Source: Haloarchaeobius iranensis (lineage in GTDB: Archaea; Halobacteriota; Halobacteria; Halobacteriales; Natrialbaceae). From it: a stretch of DNA of 64,000 nucleotides. The notes under the pieces were generated by a model. It did not search any database and had not been told where the DNA came from. It worked only from the letters and a program-made list of their open reading frames with translations. Made by a program: the position numbers and the translations under genes. The stretch is from assembly GCF_900103505.1 (NCBI RefSeq), contig NZ_FNIA01000011.1, positions 47,293-111,292 on the forward strand. Reading direction: 5' to 3'. Below, one piece after another: positions 8,844-17,542 of this stretch; position 1 is the stretch's first letter; each line of letters starts with the position of its first letter.

Positions 8844-9326
8844 ATGACCTACGTCGTGCCGTTCGACGACCGGCGCCTCGCCCGCGTCGCTCTCGACCGT
8901 GCGCAGTCCTACGCCAGTCTGACCGGCGAACGCGTCGTCGCCGTCACCGTCGTCCCGAGGAACCCGAGCTACGCCAGGGAGCGCGACTGGCTCGACCCCG
9001 ACGAGAGCTTCGAGCTGCAGGCGATACTCGATCGCGTCGCGGAGACCGTGGACACCATCGCCCCCGAGGCGGAGTTCGAGTACGTCCTCGCGGACCGGTA
9101 CGCGTCGCCGGGGACCATCGCCTCGAAGATCCGCCGCGAGGCACGGAGACTCGACGCCACGGTCGTCTTCGTCGGGAGCGAGAACGCCGGCCGGATGCTC
9201 ACCACGCTCCGGAGCGTCGGCCACAGCGTCGCCGCCGACGACACCTACGACGTCCACATCGTCCGCCACGCCCGGGCGACCGGCGTGCCCGCGCTCGACG
9301 AGCACTCCCACCTGTTCGAGGATTGA
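8844..9326 (+). CDS. UspA-type universal stress protein
   Basis: A 160-residue single-domain Usp-like protein with an alpha/beta Rossmann-like pattern: VVPFDD start, VVAVTVVPR second strand, and VVFVGSENAGR followed by SVGHSVAADDTYDVHIVR, where classical Usp proteins have the G-2x-G-9x-G(S/T) ATP-binding loop. That loop is only partly conserved, so ATP binding is uncertain. The ATG at 8844 is preferred to an in-frame GTG at 8820 because TTTAAT at 8815-8820 forms a TATA box 25-30 nt upstream. Monocistronic, between kdgK and an oxidoreductase. Confidence 0.85.
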   Translation: MTYVVPFDDRRLARVALDRAQSYASLTGERVVAVTVVPRNPSYARERDWLDPDESFELQAILDRVAETVDTIAPEAEFEYVLADRYASPGTIASKIRREARRLDATVVFVGSENAGRMLTTLRSVGHSVAADDTYDVHIVRHARATGVPALDEHSHLFED

Positions 9327-9398
9327 GCGGCCGACGCGAGTGCGGCGGGCGCACACGGTTGGCGAACTCCTTTTGACGTCCCCCTCCGAGGAGCGCAC

Positions 9399-10805
9399 AT
9401 GACACACGTCGCTATCGTCGGTGCGTACGGGAGCGCCGGCGTCGCGGTCGCCGGCGAGCTGGCCGACGAACCGGGAGTCGAACTCACGCTGATCGACGAC
9501 GGCGAGCCCGGCGGCGGGCTCTGCATCCTCCGTGGCTGCATGCCGTCGAAGGAGGTGCTCTCCGCGGGCGCACACCGGTTCCAGGCCAGACACGACGACC
9601 GGCTCGCCGGCGAGCTCCCCGCAGTCGACCTCGACGCCGTCGTCGACACGAAGGACGAGCACGTCGCCGGCTTCGCCGAGCACCGACGGGCGGCCGTCCA
9701 CGATCTCGCCGAGCGCGAGAACGTCGAGTTCCTGCGCGACACCGCGACGTTCGTCGACGACCGCACGCTCGCCGTCGGTGACCGCGACGTCGACGCCGAC
9801 TACGTCGTCGTCGCAACCGGGTCGACGGTGAACGTCCCCGACCTGCCCGGTATCGACGAGGTCGACTTCCGGACCAGCGCGGACGTGCTCGACTCGCGGT
9901 CGTTCCCGGACTCCGCGCTCGTCATGGGCTTCGGCTACGTCGGCATGGAACTCGTCCCCTACGTCGCCGAAGCCGGTGACACCGCGCTGACCGTCGTCGA
10001 GCACGACGCCCGCCCCCTCGACGAGGCCGACCCCGCCTTCGGCGACACGCTCGCGGACCTCTACGAGGAGAACTTCGACGTGGACATCCTTCGCCACACA
10101 CGGGAGCAACGGCTCGAAGCCACCGACGACGGCGGGGTTCGGCTCCACGTCGAGCGCGACGGCGAGGAAACGGTCCACGAGGCCGACGAGCTGTTCCTCT
10201 TCACCGGCCGGCGGCCGAACCTCGACCGTCTCGGGCTCGAAGCGACGGGGCTGGTCCCCGGGGACGGCTGGGTCGACGACACGATGCAGGCCCGCGACGA
10301 CGACCGCGTGTTCGTCGTCGGCGACGCCAACGGCAAGGAGCCGATCCTCCACGTCGCCAAGGAGCAGGGCTTCGTGGCCGCCGAGAACATCCTCGCCCAC
10401 AGCCGCGGCGACCCGCTGGAGCCGTACGAGAACGTGCACCATCACGTCGTCTTCTCCGGCCTCGGCGTCTACCCCTACGCTCGCGTCGGCCACTCGGCGG
10501 CAAGCGCCGAAGCGGCAGGTATCGACCACGTCGCGGTCACCCGTCAGGCCAGCGACGACGGCGTGTTCAGGACGAAGGACGTCCCCGAAGGCCGTGCCGC
10601 GCTCGTCGTCGGGCCCGACGGCACGGTGCTCGGCTACCAGGGCCTGCACTACCACGCTGACGCGATGGCGAAGACGATGCAGGTCGTCGTCGAGCTCGGG
10701 CTCGACGTGCGCGAGCTGCCCGACCGGGCGTTCCACCCGACCACGCCGGAGATACTCGACGGGCTGTTCCGCGACGCCGCAGAAACGGTCGGCGATAGTG
10801 CATAA
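9399..10805 (+). CDS. FAD-dependent pyridine nucleotide-disulfide oxidoreductase (dihydrolipoamide dehydrogenase-like)
   Basis: 468 residues with an N-terminal FAD-binding fold (VAIVGAYGSAGVAVA), redox-active cysteines C42 and C47 in CILRGCMPSK, a central NAD(P)-binding fold (MGFGYVGMELVPY), the second FAD contact (RVFVVGDANGKEPILH) and a C-terminal HPTTPE with catalytic H446-E451. These place it with dihydrolipoamide dehydrogenases and mercuric reductases. There is no lipoyl-domain or 2-oxoacid dehydrogenase gene nearby and no MerA-type C-terminal cysteine pair, so the disulfide substrate is unknown. A TATA-like CTTTTGA lies about 22-28 nt before the ATG. Confidence 0.85.
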   Translation: MTHVAIVGAYGSAGVAVAGELADEPGVELTLIDDGEPGGGLCILRGCMPSKEVLSAGAHRFQARHDDRLAGELPAVDLDAVVDTKDEHVAGFAEHRRAAVHDLAERENVEFLRDTATFVDDRTLAVGDRDVDADYVVVATGSTVNVPDLPGIDEVDFRTSADVLDSRSFPDSALVMGFGYVGMELVPYVAEAGDTALTVVEHDARPLDEADPAFGDTLADLYEENFDVDILRHTREQRLEATDDGGVRLHVERDGEETVHEADELFLFTGRRPNLDRLGLEATGLVPGDGWVDDTMQARDDDRVFVVGDANGKEPILHVAKEQGFVAAENILAHSRGDPLEPYENVHHHVVFSGLGVYPYARVGHSAASAEAAGIDHVAVTRQASDDGVFRTKDVPEGRAALVVGPDGTVLGYQGLHYHADAMAKTMQVVVELGLDVRELPDRAFHPTTPEILDGLFRDAAETVGDSA

Positions 10806-10862
10806 CCCTCAGCAAAATCCAGAGTTCGGGCAGCAGACGCGTGCTAGCTGCTGTCCATACGT

Positions 10863-10868
10863 GTTTAT
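10863..10868 (+). promoter_or_regulatory. TATA box of the Hsp20 gene
   Basis: TTTATC, 25-30 nt upstream of the ATG at 10893, in a locally AT-rich stretch; consistent with a leaderless heat-inducible transcript. Confidence 0.6.
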
Positions 10869-10892
10869 CTACTCATATCTCGTACTGCTGGT

Positions 10893-11354
10893 ATGGCAAT
10901 CAGAACCTTCGACGACATGGACAGCATGTTCGACCAGATGGACCAGATGTTCGACGAGATGCGAACGAACTGGATGGGCATGACCCCCCACGGCATGCCA
11001 TCCCAGCTCGAGTCCGGACACGAGGCCGGCCTCACGACCGACGGCGCCAGCGCGACCAGCCTCACCGAGCGTGACGGCAACTACGTGTTCGTGATGGACC
11101 TGCCCGGCTTCGAGCGCGAGGACATCGAGCTCACCCTCCGGAACGGCGTCCTCCACGTCGACGCCGCAACCGAGGTCGACCACGACTCGGAGTTCGTCTC
11201 GATGCACCAGTCGCGCCGCAGCAGCGAGCGCGTCCACATCCCCGGTGACATCGTCGCCGAGGAGATCCAGGCGACCTACCGCAACGGCGTCCTCGAAGTT
11301 CACCTCCCCATGATGGAGGGCGAGGACGACCACCACATCTCGATCCAGGACTGA
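10893..11354 (+). CDS. Hsp20/alpha-crystallin small heat-shock protein
   Basis: A 153-residue small heat-shock chaperone that holds unfolding proteins in oligomers. The Met-rich N-terminal arm (FDDMDSMFDQMDQMFDEM) is followed by an alpha-crystallin domain: the DLPGFEREDIELTLRNGVLHV strand block, a central loop with RRSSERVHIPGDI, and the conserved YRNGVLEVHLP ending near residue 143. The usual C-terminal IxI motif is seen as ISI in the last residues. A TATA box at leaderless spacing precedes the ATG. Monocistronic. Confidence 0.93.
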   Translation: MAIRTFDDMDSMFDQMDQMFDEMRTNWMGMTPHGMPSQLESGHEAGLTTDGASATSLTERDGNYVFVMDLPGFEREDIELTLRNGVLHVDAATEVDHDSEFVSMHQSRRSSERVHIPGDIVAEEIQATYRNGVLEVHLPMMEGEDDHHISIQD

Positions 11355-11542
11355 GGCTTCCGGACGAACCACCCACGACGGGCGTCCGTGACGGGTCCAG
11401 CAGGCTGATGGCCCCGCCGGTTCGCTCTTCGATGATCTCCCCGACGTTCGTTTTAAAATTCTTAGATTATATCTTTTCAACCTACTGTCTAGTGGAGGAA
11501 ACTATTGGTTAACTTTAATCTATTGGCCGATAACCGGCGGGT

Positions 11543-11779
11543 ATGGCTGCGTATCTGAGTACCACCGTGATGCTGCTGGGGCTCGTCGTCTCGCTCGGCT
11601 CCGGCTGGTACATCGCGAAGGGACCGTTCTTCGGGTTCGGCACACCCCCGTTACCCTACATTCTGGCCGCGACGGGGCTCTTCGTCTTCGGCATCATCGT
11701 CTTCGGCTGGGGGTTGAGCAGTCGCATCGACGCCGGACGCGGCGACGAGCGCGTCATCCCCAGCAACGAGAAGGTTTAG
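11543..11779 (+). CDS. small two-helix membrane protein, 78 aa
   Basis: A 78-residue protein with two predicted membrane helices (about residues 5-25 and 38-58) joined by a short Gly/Pro loop (KGPFFGFGTPPLP) and a charged C-terminal tail. The codons match the host. The preceding 190 bp include an unusually AT-rich island (about 11450-11530), and TTTAATC near 11515-11521 sits 22-28 nt before the ATG. The 3' end overlaps the convergent cetZ gene by 4 nt. Not recognised; function unknown. Confidence 0.72.
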   Translation: MAAYLSTTVMLLGLVVSLGSGWYIAKGPFFGFGTPPLPYILAATGLFVFGIIVFGWGLSSRIDAGRGDERVIPSNEKV

Positions 11780-12939
11780 AACAGCGGCGTCAGCTCCTCG
11801 TCGCCGTCGTCCAGCAGCGCCTCCAGGTTCGCGTCGGACTGCGAGCGGATCTCCTCCAGGTTCTCCATCGCCTCGATGGCGACCTGCTGGAGCCCCTTGA
11901 TGCGTGGCACGTCGGTCACGCCCGACAGCAGCACCACGCAGGCGACCGAGTGCTCGTCCGGCAGCGGGTAGTCCCCGCCGCGGATCTCCATCGAGCCGGT
12001 CTGCTCCTCCAGCCACCGCCGGCCGTGCTCGATGCCCTTCCGGTTGAGGTAGTCCGGCGGCCCGGCCACGACGAGTAACCCCCGTTCCACGCCGTTCAGC
12101 TCGCAGGGCAGCGTGAGGCGGCCGAGGGCGGCCTTCCGGACGAGCGAGGTGATACGGTTCGTCGTGTCGGTCTCGTCCAGCTCCTTCGTCGAGAACCTGG
12201 AGAACAGCCCGCCCTTCTCGCACTCGACGTGGTCGATGGCGTAGCCGATGGTCGAGACGCCGCCGCTGCCGAGCGTGTTGATGATCTCCGAGGCGTCGAC
12301 GACCGACTCGCCGACCGCGCCGCCCTCGTCGACCTCGCCCGCGCCGAACAGCACCGCGAGCCGACGCACCAGCTCCTCGTTGATGTCCGCGTAGCCCTCG
12401 CCCAGCGACTCGCCGGTGTGCCGCCACGACTCGTTGTCGAAGACGATGAGGTTGTCCACCTCGCGGACGAACGTCTGGAACGACCGCGCCGCGTTCAGCG
12501 TGTACAGCCCACCCTCGTCCGAGCCCGGCAGGATGCCCAGCCCGTAGACGGGTTCCTCGTACAGTCGCTTCAGGTGCTTCGCCAGCACCGGCGCGCCGCC
12601 CGAGCCGGTGCCGCCGCCGAGTCCGGCGACGATCATGAACGCGTCGACCTCGTGGACGGGCACGTCGTCGAGCGCGGCCTGTATCTCCTCGACGTCCTCC
12701 TCGGCGACCTCCGCGCCGAGTTCGTTGTCCGCGCCGACGCCGTGTCCTTTCACCCTGGTCTGGCCGACGAGGACCTGCTTGTCCTTCGGGATGTGCTGCA
12801 GCCCGCGGAGGTCGGCCGTCGCCGTGTTCACCGCGATGGCCGCACGGACGGTCTTCCCCCGGGTCTGCCGGTCGAACTCGACGAACCGGTCGACGACCTT
12901 CCCGCCCGCCTGGCCGAAGCCGATCATCACGAGCTTCAC
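11776..12939 (-). CDS. cetZ: CetZ family tubulin/FtsZ-like GTPase
   Basis: A 387-residue member of the archaeal CetZ group, cytoskeletal GTPases that control cell shape and motility. Visible are the CetZ-type N-terminus KLVMIGFGQAGGKVVDRF, the tubulin signature GGGTGSG at 108-114, and the T5-T7 region with NAARSFQTF and DNLIVFDNESW. It is closer to CetZ than to FtsZ1/FtsZ2 because of the start and the GILPGSDEGG segment. The start is a GTG at 12939 that overlaps the TGA of a 14-codon leader ORF; the only TATA box fits that leader ORF. Which CetZ paralogue this is cannot be decided here. Confidence 0.92.
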   Translation of the reverse strand: MKLVMIGFGQAGGKVVDRFVEFDRQTRGKTVRAAIAVNTATADLRGLQHIPKDKQVLVGQTRVKGHGVGADNELGAEVAEEDVEEIQAALDDVPVHEVDAFMIVAGLGGGTGSGGAPVLAKHLKRLYEEPVYGLGILPGSDEGGLYTLNAARSFQTFVREVDNLIVFDNESWRHTGESLGEGYADINEELVRRLAVLFGAGEVDEGGAVGESVVDASEIINTLGSGGVSTIGYAIDHVECEKGGLFSRFSTKELDETDTTNRITSLVRKAALGRLTLPCELNGVERGLLVVAGPPDYLNRKGIEHGRRWLEEQTGSMEIRGGDYPLPDEHSVACVVLLSGVTDVPRIKGLQQVAIEAMENLEEIRSQSDANLEALLDDGDEELTPLF

Positions 12940-12980
12940 TGCTGACCCACCCCGGGGAATCGCGCCGGTACTGTACTCAT
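12936..12980 (-). CDS. 14-codon leader ORF overlapping the cetZ start
   Basis: Encodes MSTVPARFPGVGQQ; its TGA overlaps the GTG start of cetZ (GTGA). The TATA box at 13006-13011 is centred about 28 nt upstream of this ATG and about 69 nt upstream of cetZ, so the mRNA probably begins at the mini-ORF. Translation of the peptide and a coupling role for it are inferred from this geometry only. Confidence 0.5.
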   Translation of the reverse strand: MSTVPARFPGVGQQ

Positions 12981-13005
12981 AGCGACCAGTTACGTTCCCC
13001 GAGGA

Positions 13006-13011
13006 GATAAA
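13006..13011 (-). promoter_or_regulatory. TATA box for the cetZ leader ORF
   Basis: TTTATC on the minus strand, 26-31 nt upstream of the leader ATG at 12980 and far (67 nt or more) from the cetZ GTG. Confidence 0.6.
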
Positions 13012-13207
13012 TGCAGACGACAGCCGAGGGTCCCGAGTGGAGTGCGTGGAGTGTGGGCCCCGCGGCCACCCGACGTTCACATGGCTGTAAGCTCCCATCA
13101 CCAGTACGCCGGACGTGGTGCAGCCGAAAGCGGGGTCGATGGAGCGTCCGCCGGGGACGCCACAGCCCTCCCAGTCACACTCGAACACTGCACACGGGAC
13201 CCGGCCC

Positions 13208-13213
13208 CTTATC
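13208..13213 (+). promoter_or_regulatory. TATA box of the PIN-ATPase gene
   Basis: CTTATC lies 25-30 nt upstream of the ATG at 13238, which supports that start over upstream in-frame codons. Confidence 0.6.
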
Positions 13214-13237
13214 AACCGCCACGGCCCTACTGCAGGT

Positions 13238-15115
13238 ATGAACGTCGTACCGGACACGAGCGTGGTCATCGACGGCCGCGTGTCCGCCAAGGTCGACGAC
13301 GGCGAGTACGAGGGGGCCACCATACAGGTCCCCGAAGCCGTCGTCGCGGAGCTGGAATCGCAGGCAAACGAGGGGTTCGACACGGGGTGGGACGGCCTGG
13401 AGGAGCTCCAGCGCCTCGCCGACCTCGCCGACGCCGGGACCATCGAGCTCGAGTACGTCGGCGAGCGCCCCGACGCGGTCGAGCGTGGCCACGCCGCCGA
13501 GGGCGAAATCGACGCGCTCATCCGCGACCTCGCCGCGGAACTGGCCGCCACGTTCCTCACGAGCGACGTGGTCCAGGCGGAGGTCGCGAAGGCGAAGGGC
13601 CTCGACGTGGCGTTCGTCTCCGCCGAGGTCCGCGGCGAGACCGAGATCGACCGGCTGCAGGTGCAGAACTACTTCGACGACGAGACGATGAGCGTCCACC
13701 TGCGCGCCGGCGCGGCCCCGATGGCCAAACGCGGCGCGCTCGGCGACATGCACTACGTCGAGGTCGCCGACGAGCCGCTCTCCGACGAGACGATGGACGA
13801 GTACGCCACCGAGGTCGTCAACGCCGCCAAGGAGTCACGCGACGGCTTCCTCGAGCTCTCGCGGAACGGCATGGACATCGTCCAGTTCCGCGACTACCGC
13901 ATCGCCGTCGCCCGGCCGCCGTTCTCGGACGGCATCGAGATCACCGCGGTCCGGCCCATCGCACAGACCGACATCGACGACTACGAGCACGCCGACGAGC
14001 TGCGCGAGCGCCTCCTCGAACAGCAGCGCGGTGTCCTCATCTCCGGCGCGCCCGGGGCCGGGAAGTCCACCTTCGCACAGGCGGTCGCCCGGTTCATCGC
14101 GGACAACGACTACTCCGTCAAGACGATGGAGAAGCCCCGCGACCTCCAGGTCGGACCCGAGATCACGCAGTACACCGAGCTCGACGGGGAGATGGCCAAC
14201 ACCGCCGACGCGCTGCTGATGGTCCGGCCCGACTACACCATCTACGACGAGGTCAGGAAGACCGACGACTTCGAGGTGTTCGCGGACATGCGCCTCGCCG
14301 GCGTCGGCATGATCGGCGTCGTCCACGCCACCCGCGCCATCGACGCGCTCCAGCGCCTCGTCGGCCGCGTCGAGCTCGGCATGATACCGCAGGTCGTCGA
14401 CACCGTCGTCTACATCGAGGCCGGCCAGATAGCGAAGGTGTACGACGTCCGGACCGAGGTGAAGGTGCCCTCCGGCCTCACCGCCGAGGACCTCGCCCGT
14501 CCAGTCATCCAGATCACCGACTTCGAGACCGGCCGCCCCGAGTACGAGATCTACACGTTCAACCGGCAGGTCGTCACCGTCCCGCTCACCGACGACGAGG
14601 GGAGCGAGGACTCCGGCGTCGACCGCATCGCCAAGCAGGAGATCGAACGGGAGATCCGCTCCATCGCCCGCGGCCACGTCTCCGTCGAGCTGAAGGGCCA
14701 GAACACCGCCGTCGTCTACGTCGACGACGACGACATCTCCGCCGTCATCGGCAAGGGCGGCGGCCGCATCACCGACGTCGAGGACCGCCTCGGCATCGAC
14801 ATCGACGTCCGCACCCACGACGAGAACCCGAACTACCGGACCGGCGGTTCGGGTGGTTCGAGTGGAAGCGGTGGCGGGTCGGGTGCGGAGGAGAAGGGCC
14901 AGCTCGTCACGCCCGAAATCACGTCGCGGCACGTCATCGTGCCCGTCGACGGCCACACCGGTGAGACGGTCGAGGTCCGCGCCGGCGGCGAGTATCTGTT
15001 CACCGCGACCGTCGGGCGTGGCGGGGAAGTGCAGGTCTCCCGGGGGTCGGCCATCGCGGAGGAGCTGGAGCAGGCCATCGACCGGAAGCAGACCATCACC
15101 GTGCACACGGCCTGA
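13238..15115 (+). CDS. PIN domain / P-loop ATPase / KH domain protein
   Basis: A 625-residue protein of the archaeal PINc-VapC-ATPase family. Order: N-terminal PIN nuclease domain (PDTSVVIDG with D6, further acidic residues E38 and D129-equivalents), a secretion-ATPase-like P-loop domain with GAPGAGKST at 270-278, DYTIYDEVRK as Walker B region and a GVVHATRAIDALQRLVGR sensor region, then a KH-like RNA-binding segment (VIGKGGGRITDVE, about 505), a Gly/Ser linker and a C-terminal beta-rich TRAM-like or similar domain. It probably acts on RNA in the cytoplasm; substrates are unknown. The start at 13238 fits the TATA box at 13208. It is followed by a gap rich in hairpins. Confidence 0.92.
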   Translation: MNVVPDTSVVIDGRVSAKVDDGEYEGATIQVPEAVVAELESQANEGFDTGWDGLEELQRLADLADAGTIELEYVGERPDAVERGHAAEGEIDALIRDLAAELAATFLTSDVVQAEVAKAKGLDVAFVSAEVRGETEIDRLQVQNYFDDETMSVHLRAGAAPMAKRGALGDMHYVEVADEPLSDETMDEYATEVVNAAKESRDGFLELSRNGMDIVQFRDYRIAVARPPFSDGIEITAVRPIAQTDIDDYEHADELRERLLEQQRGVLISGAPGAGKSTFAQAVARFIADNDYSVKTMEKPRDLQVGPEITQYTELDGEMANTADALLMVRPDYTIYDEVRKTDDFEVFADMRLAGVGMIGVVHATRAIDALQRLVGRVELGMIPQVVDTVVYIEAGQIAKVYDVRTEVKVPSGLTAEDLARPVIQITDFETGRPEYEIYTFNRQVVTVPLTDDEGSEDSGVDRIAKQEIEREIRSIARGHVSVELKGQNTAVVYVDDDDISAVIGKGGGRITDVEDRLGIDIDVRTHDENPNYRTGGSGGSSGSGGGSGAEEKGQLVTPEITSRHVIVPVDGHTGETVEVRAGGEYLFTATVGRGGEVQVSRGSAIAEELEQAIDRKQTITVHTA

Positions 15116-15581
15116 CCTCGGTATAGGGCGCTTGTTTTCTCGTCGATGGCTCGTGACCGGTAGTGACGAAAACGGCCCGCCAGTCGTTGGAATTACCGTC
15201 GATACCAACAGCCAGAAAGCTCCGGCCGTCTCGACTCCCACGATTCGCTGTCGTTCGAAAGACGCCGGGGCGTCTTTCGTGCTGTCGCAAGAAAGCGGGG
15301 CTTTCTGGCTGTTAACCGGAAATCGCAGATTTCCGGTGATGACGAGAGAGCGAAGCTCTCTCGAAGCACACTCCTCACTCTGTTCCGGTGCTTGCGTCGT
15401 CAGGGTTCGCCGTACAGGGTCCCCACCCCGAACCGCACCACGCACCTCCCCAGCCGATTCGCTCGGTCGCAGGCTCCCTCGCTCATCCCTCACGCGGATG
15501 GCTCGACACGCTCCCTGGCGGTCGCGCGTCTCGCCAGCCGCGCGCCACGTAGAAAATTCAGTCCGCGGTTCGACCCGAATC
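15116..15581. repeat. convergent intergenic gap with a nested hairpin cluster
   Basis: No gene is seen in this 466-nt gap. Between 15207 and 15363 lie four perfect hairpins: 15256-15279 (11-bp arms around GACGCC/GGCGTC, 2-nt loop), 15290-15306 (7-bp arms, GGG loop), 15315-15337 (10-bp arms ACCGGAAATC, GCA loop) and 15343-15363 (9-bp arms CGAGAGAGC, GAA loop). A 14-bp arm at 15207-15220 (AACAGCCAGAAAGC) pairs with 15300-15313, enclosing the first hairpin. It separates the ends of two convergent genes, so a terminator or a mobile palindromic repeat is plausible. Confidence 0.75.
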
Positions 15582-16946
15582 TCACCCCTCGACGACGTCC
15601 AGCAGTGCCAGCACCCGCTTCGAGAGCGTCCCTGCATCCGGGGCCACCAGCTTGCAGATCGGCTCCTTCCCGTGGGCGCCGTGGTCGAGGACGGCGACGG
15701 GCGTCTCGTCGGCCGCGCCGAACGTCGACCGGCCGGCCCAGTCCATCGTGCTCGCGTCGGCGGGCTCCTCGCTGCGGTCGTAGGTGGCGCTGGGCCAGTC
15801 GAGCTCCTCGACGGCATCCGCGACCGACTCGTCGAACCGACAGTTGCAGGCGAAGCGGAGGGCCGGGTCGTACTCGCGGGCCGAGAGCAGGAACCGGGCG
15901 ACGTGGCTGGACGCGCCGAAGCGCACGCCGCCGGTGGGGCGGACGCCGTCGTGGACGCTGGCGACCCGGCCGTCGACGGCGACCGTCTCGTCCACGGATT
16001 CGGCGAACGGGAGCGCGCCGACGACGTTGGTGCCGACCTCGGGAATCAGAGCGCTCGCGTCGGCGGCGACGAGGTCGTCGACGACGCGCTCGATGTCGGC
16101 GATGGTCTCGCGGGCGGCGGCCCGGTTCCGAAGCGCCACGTGGTGGTTCACCGCGCCGTTCGCGCCCACGTCGGCGTGGTAGCGGATTGCCCGCGCGACG
16201 AAGTCGACGGCAGCCTCGACGGCGTCGGTGAGGTCGTCGCCGGTCGCGAGGTTGGCGGCGACCGCGGCCGAGAGCGTGCAACCGGAGCCGTGGGTCGCGG
16301 CGTCGGCGACGCGGGGGTGCTCGAAGGCGATGGCGTCGTCCGCGGTGACGAGCACGTCGACGACGCCGTCGGTGTCGATGTGGCCGCCCTTCACGAGCGC
16401 GGCGTCGGCCCCCATCGCGACGATGTCCGCGCCGGCGTCGCACGCGCTCCCGGTGTCCGTCGGCTCGGTTCCGGTGAGCACGGCCGCCTCGTCCGCGTTG
16501 GGCGTGACGAGGGTCGCGTCCGAGACCAGGTCCTCGTAGGCCGACTCGGCCTCGCGGTCGAGCAGTCGGTCGCCGGAGGTCGCGACCATCACGGGGTCGA
16601 CGACGACGGGCACGTCCCGTGCGGCGAGTCGCTCGTGGACGGTCTCGATGACCGGCGCGGTGGCGAGCATCCCGGTCTTCACCGCTCGAACGTCGAAGTC
16701 GTCGAAGACGGCGTCGACCTGCGCGGCGACCTCGTCGGGAGGGAGGACGTGCGTCGAGTCGACGCCGCGGGTGTGCTGTGCCGTGACGCTCGTCAGCGCG
16801 CTGGTGCCCCACGCCCCGTGTGCGCCCATCGTCGCGAGGTCCGCCTGGATGCCGGCGCCGCCGCCCGAGTCGCTGCCGGCGACCGTCAGTGCGACGGGTC
16901 TTGCGTCGGCTGCCGGCCGTCGCTCGCGTGTCGTGTCGTGGTCCAT
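15582..16946 (-). CDS. thiD: bifunctional ThiD-ThiN: HMP(-P) kinase fused to thiamine-phosphate synthase
   Basis: 454 residues in two domains. ThiD (about 1-260): [19 protein letters not shown], the MLAT/VKTG region, [16 protein letters not shown] and the anion-hole GSGCTLSAA; it phosphorylates hydroxymethylpyrimidine twice. ThiN (about 275-454): [29 protein letters not shown] and a C-terminal [13 protein letters not shown]; it joins HMP-PP and thiazole phosphate into thiamine phosphate, replacing ThiE in archaea. Start at 16946; the TATA element TTTGTACTA about 21-29 nt upstream is buried in a 19-bp palindrome that is a likely ThiR operator. thiR lies about 2.5 kb away. Confidence 0.95.
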   Translation of the reverse strand: MDHDTTRERRPAADARPVALTVAGSDSGGGAGIQADLATMGAHGAWGTSALTSVTAQHTRGVDSTHVLPPDEVAAQVDAVFDDFDVRAVKTGMLATAPVIETVHERLAARDVPVVVDPVMVATSGDRLLDREAESAYEDLVSDATLVTPNADEAAVLTGTEPTDTGSACDAGADIVAMGADAALVKGGHIDTDGVVDVLVTADDAIAFEHPRVADAATHGSGCTLSAAVAANLATGDDLTDAVEAAVDFVARAIRYHADVGANGAVNHHVALRNRAAARETIADIERVVDDLVAADASALIPEVGTNVVGALPFAESVDETVAVDGRVASVHDGVRPTGGVRFGASSHVARFLLSAREYDPALRFACNCRFDESVADAVEELDWPSATYDRSEEPADASTMDWAGRSTFGAADETPVAVLDHGAHGKEPICKLVAPDAGTLSKRVLALLDVVEG

Positions 16947-16954
16947 ACCAGGGA

Positions 16955-16973
16955 TGTATTAGCTGGTAGTACA
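16955..16973. promoter_or_regulatory. palindromic operator candidate over the thiDN promoter (ThiR site?)
   Basis: TGTATTAGCTGGTAGTACA is an imperfect inverted repeat, TGTAyTA-N5-TAGTACA, with one mismatch between 7-bp arms. It lies 9-27 nt upstream of the thiDN ATG and covers the TATA-like TTTGTACTA, so a bound protein would block transcription initiation. The regulator ThiR is encoded 2.5 kb away, which makes it the first candidate. The assignment to ThiR is inference. Confidence 0.6.
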
Positions 16974-17045
16974 AATCGGTGATGGGACGGCTGGCGAGCG
17001 AGCGCTGTCGCTCGGCACGCGGGCGACGCGGTCACGAGAACGGCC

Positions 17046-17429
17046 TCAGCGCGAGCCCTCGGCGGTCCCGGCGCGGTAGCCCGCGCGGAACTCGCGCACG
17101 ACGCTGCCGATGATGCTACCGAAGACGATGGCCATGAGCAGGCTCGCGAAGCCGACCGACCACGCCTCGTTGACGCCGCCGCGTGCGTAGCCGGCCATGA
17201 CGGCGGCCAGCGCACCCATGCCGGCGATGCCGGCGAAGCCGAGGCGGACCTCCGAGCCGGTCCGCATCGCGACGACGTGCTGGGGGACGGCGACGCCGAC
17301 GAAGGCGTAGATGGCGACGCCGAGGGGCGTCCGGGCGAACACCGTCGGCTGGCCCGTCGCGAGCGTCGTCACCCCGGCCAGGAGGACGGCGACCGCGAGG
17401 CTCGCGACGACGATGCGACGCTCGTTCAT
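17046..17429 (-). CDS. four-helix membrane protein, 127 aa
   Basis: A 127-residue hydrophobic protein with about four membrane helices (residues 5-22, 33-50, 62-82, 90-110) and a basic C-terminal tail (REFRAGYRAG). No known motif was recognised. CTATAAC on the minus strand lies about 22-30 nt before the ATG at 17429. It is divergent from the NRAMP-like gene, with about 110 nt between starts. Function unknown. Confidence 0.75.
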   Translation of the reverse strand: MNERRIVVASLAVAVLLAGVTTLATGQPTVFARTPLGVAIYAFVGVAVPQHVVAMRTGSEVRLGFAGIAGMGALAAVMAGYARGGVNEAWSVGFASLLMAIVFGSIIGSVVREFRAGYRAGTAEGSR

Positions 17430-17542
17430 GCGCGGCGGTTCGACACGTCCCGTTATAGGCTTTTCCCGGACGACGACCCGAACATCCGGGTGGTACCACC
17501 GAGTGAAAACACTCTTGTCCGTGCGGTAGCGACTCCGAGCAC

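Noticed and set aside
7860..10736. Open frame of 958 codons antisense to kdgK, usp and the oxidoreductase
   Set aside because: It mirrors three well-supported genes; third-base GC on the opposite strand suppresses stops. Composition is Val/Gly/Arg-rich noise.
13042..14964. Open frame of 640 codons in another frame of the PIN-ATPase gene
   Set aside because: Arg/Pro-rich shadow of the real PIN-ATPase-KH frame.
16947..17045. TPP riboswitch upstream of thiDN
   Set aside because: The start is leaderless with a palindrome on the promoter; no room and no thi-box-like conserved segments for an aptamer.
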